Position numbers and translations under genes: made by a program. A DNA stretch of 34,117 bases from an uncultured Clostridia bacterium (lineage in GTDB: Bacteria; Bacillota; Clostridia; Oscillospirales; Ruminococcaceae). Where the stretch lies: assembly GCA_947624345.1 (NCBI GenBank), contig CANQJW010000008.1, forward strand, positions 1-34,117. The letters run 5' to 3'. Positions 33,692 to 34,117 of this stretch are shown here, piece after piece; within the stretch, counting starts at the first letter, position 1; each line of letters begins with the position of its first letter. Below the pieces are notes generated by a model, which was not told the DNA's origin, made no database searches, and was given only the letters and a program-made list of their open reading frames with translations.

Positions 33692-33925
33692 TTATCCCTC
33701 CGGGCTTTCGTCGTCTTCGGTCGTTTCAGTTATATCTACATCAACAACATCCGATTCTTTTTTTGATGTAAAGATTTCTTTTAGTTCGTGTCCGAATTTT
33801 AAGAAAGCTTTTCCAACCAAAGGAGCTTTTTCCTTTGTGTATTTTGCTCCTGACTTTGCCCCTTGAACGATTGCCTCACCTGTTTTTTCAGCAATTTCAG
33901 CAATTTTATCTTTGTCAACGCTCAT
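33692..33925 (-). CDS. Small helical acidic-tailed protein, 77 residues, function unknown
   Basis: The product has an amphipathic helical N-terminus (KIAEIAEKTGEAIVQGAKSG), a basic middle and an acidic tail rich in Asp, Glu and Thr. No family was recognised and there is no signal peptide. The start codon follows GGAGG, a consensus promoter lies upstream and a terminator downstream, so it is very probably expressed. Confidence 0.7.
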   Translation of the reverse strand: MSVDKDKIAEIAEKTGEAIVQGAKSGAKYTKEKAPLVGKAFLKFGHELKEIFTSKKESDVVDVDITETTEDDESPEG

Positions 33926-33957
33926 AATTATGCCTCCGTTTCAATTTCTTTACTATA

Positions 33958-33986
33958 ATTATATAATATATATTTACTCTTGTCAA
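33958..33986 (-). promoter_or_regulatory. Perfect sigma-A promoter of the small acidic gene
   Basis: On the minus strand TTGACA (33986-33981), 17 bases, TATAAT (33963-33958), 33 bases before the start codon. This suggests strong constitutive expression. Confidence 0.8.
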
Positions 33987-34093
33987 TGAATTTATTTATT
34001 TGTTTTTTCTCGACTAAAAATGCTATATTTTACATTTATGTGTATGTGCTAAAATGATATGACCCAATAAAAAAGAGAAGTAACTTCAAAATA

Positions 34094-34102
34094 TGGTATA
34101 AT
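34094..34102 (+). promoter_or_regulatory. Extended -10 promoter reading out of the window
   Basis: TGG-TATAAT at 34094-34102 without a clear -35 box. It would serve a gene beyond the right edge. Confidence 0.35.
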
Positions 34103-34117
34103 GAAAATGCTAAAAAC

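Overview
The window looks like a low-GC, spore-forming member of the Clostridia, probably Oscillospiraceae and Ruminococcus-like. The evidence is the AT-rich sequence with strong GGAGG ribosome sites and TTG/GTG starts, spore genes (spore photoproduct lyase, YpeB), a ClpC-type ATPase, and element-borne families common in gut Clostridia (DUF6076, TnpV). The genus is an inference.

Layout: positions 1-16387 are the right-hand part of an integrated mobile element, and 16444-34117 are ordinary chromosome. The junction is a 56-base 3' half of a tRNA-Ser(CGA) gene at 16388-16443. It starts at the anticodon loop, runs through the CCA and is followed by the old tRNA terminator; no 5' half precedes it. 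The intact tRNA, the other att site and the integrase should lie left of the window. Just inside the junction are four copies of GTTCTTTCC (possible integrase or excisionase arm sites), a gene with two helix-turn-helix domains and a TnpV gene.

The element's main cargo is one long co-directional set of genes at 1906-14943 behind a single good promoter. Gaps are 0-64 bases and some genes overlap. In order: a small excisionase-like HTH protein, a small membrane-anchored protein, a class III Fic protein with its own inhibitory helix, a second Fic protein with a fused VbhA-like antitoxin domain and a C-terminal winged helix, a GmrSD-like DUF262-DUF1524 nuclease, an abortive-infection (Abi_C) protein, two tandem EcoRI-type adenine methyltransferases, a DUF262-HNH nuclease, and a 1427-residue STAND NTPase with an N-terminal PD-(D/E)XK nuclease domain, like the Avs sensors. 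This is a defence island. The most unusual part is the methyltransferase pair translationally linked to a DUF262-HNH nuclease with no EcoRI-type endonuclease: a candidate restriction-like system.

The chromosomal part carries spore photoproduct lyase, ferritin, an OPRT-like phosphoribosyltransferase, pyrE, a CNNM/CorC-type membrane protein, a GtrA protein, a putative manganese exporter, two very small membrane proteins (50 and 32 residues), a ClpC-like ATPase, ypeB, enolase, a YfhO-family membrane protein, endonuclease III and a small acidic protein. A 368-base intergenic block at 32408-32775 is made of short perfect palindromes between two identical 31-base terminator hairpins.

All calls come from reading the sequence and recalled family motifs. 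No database search was run.
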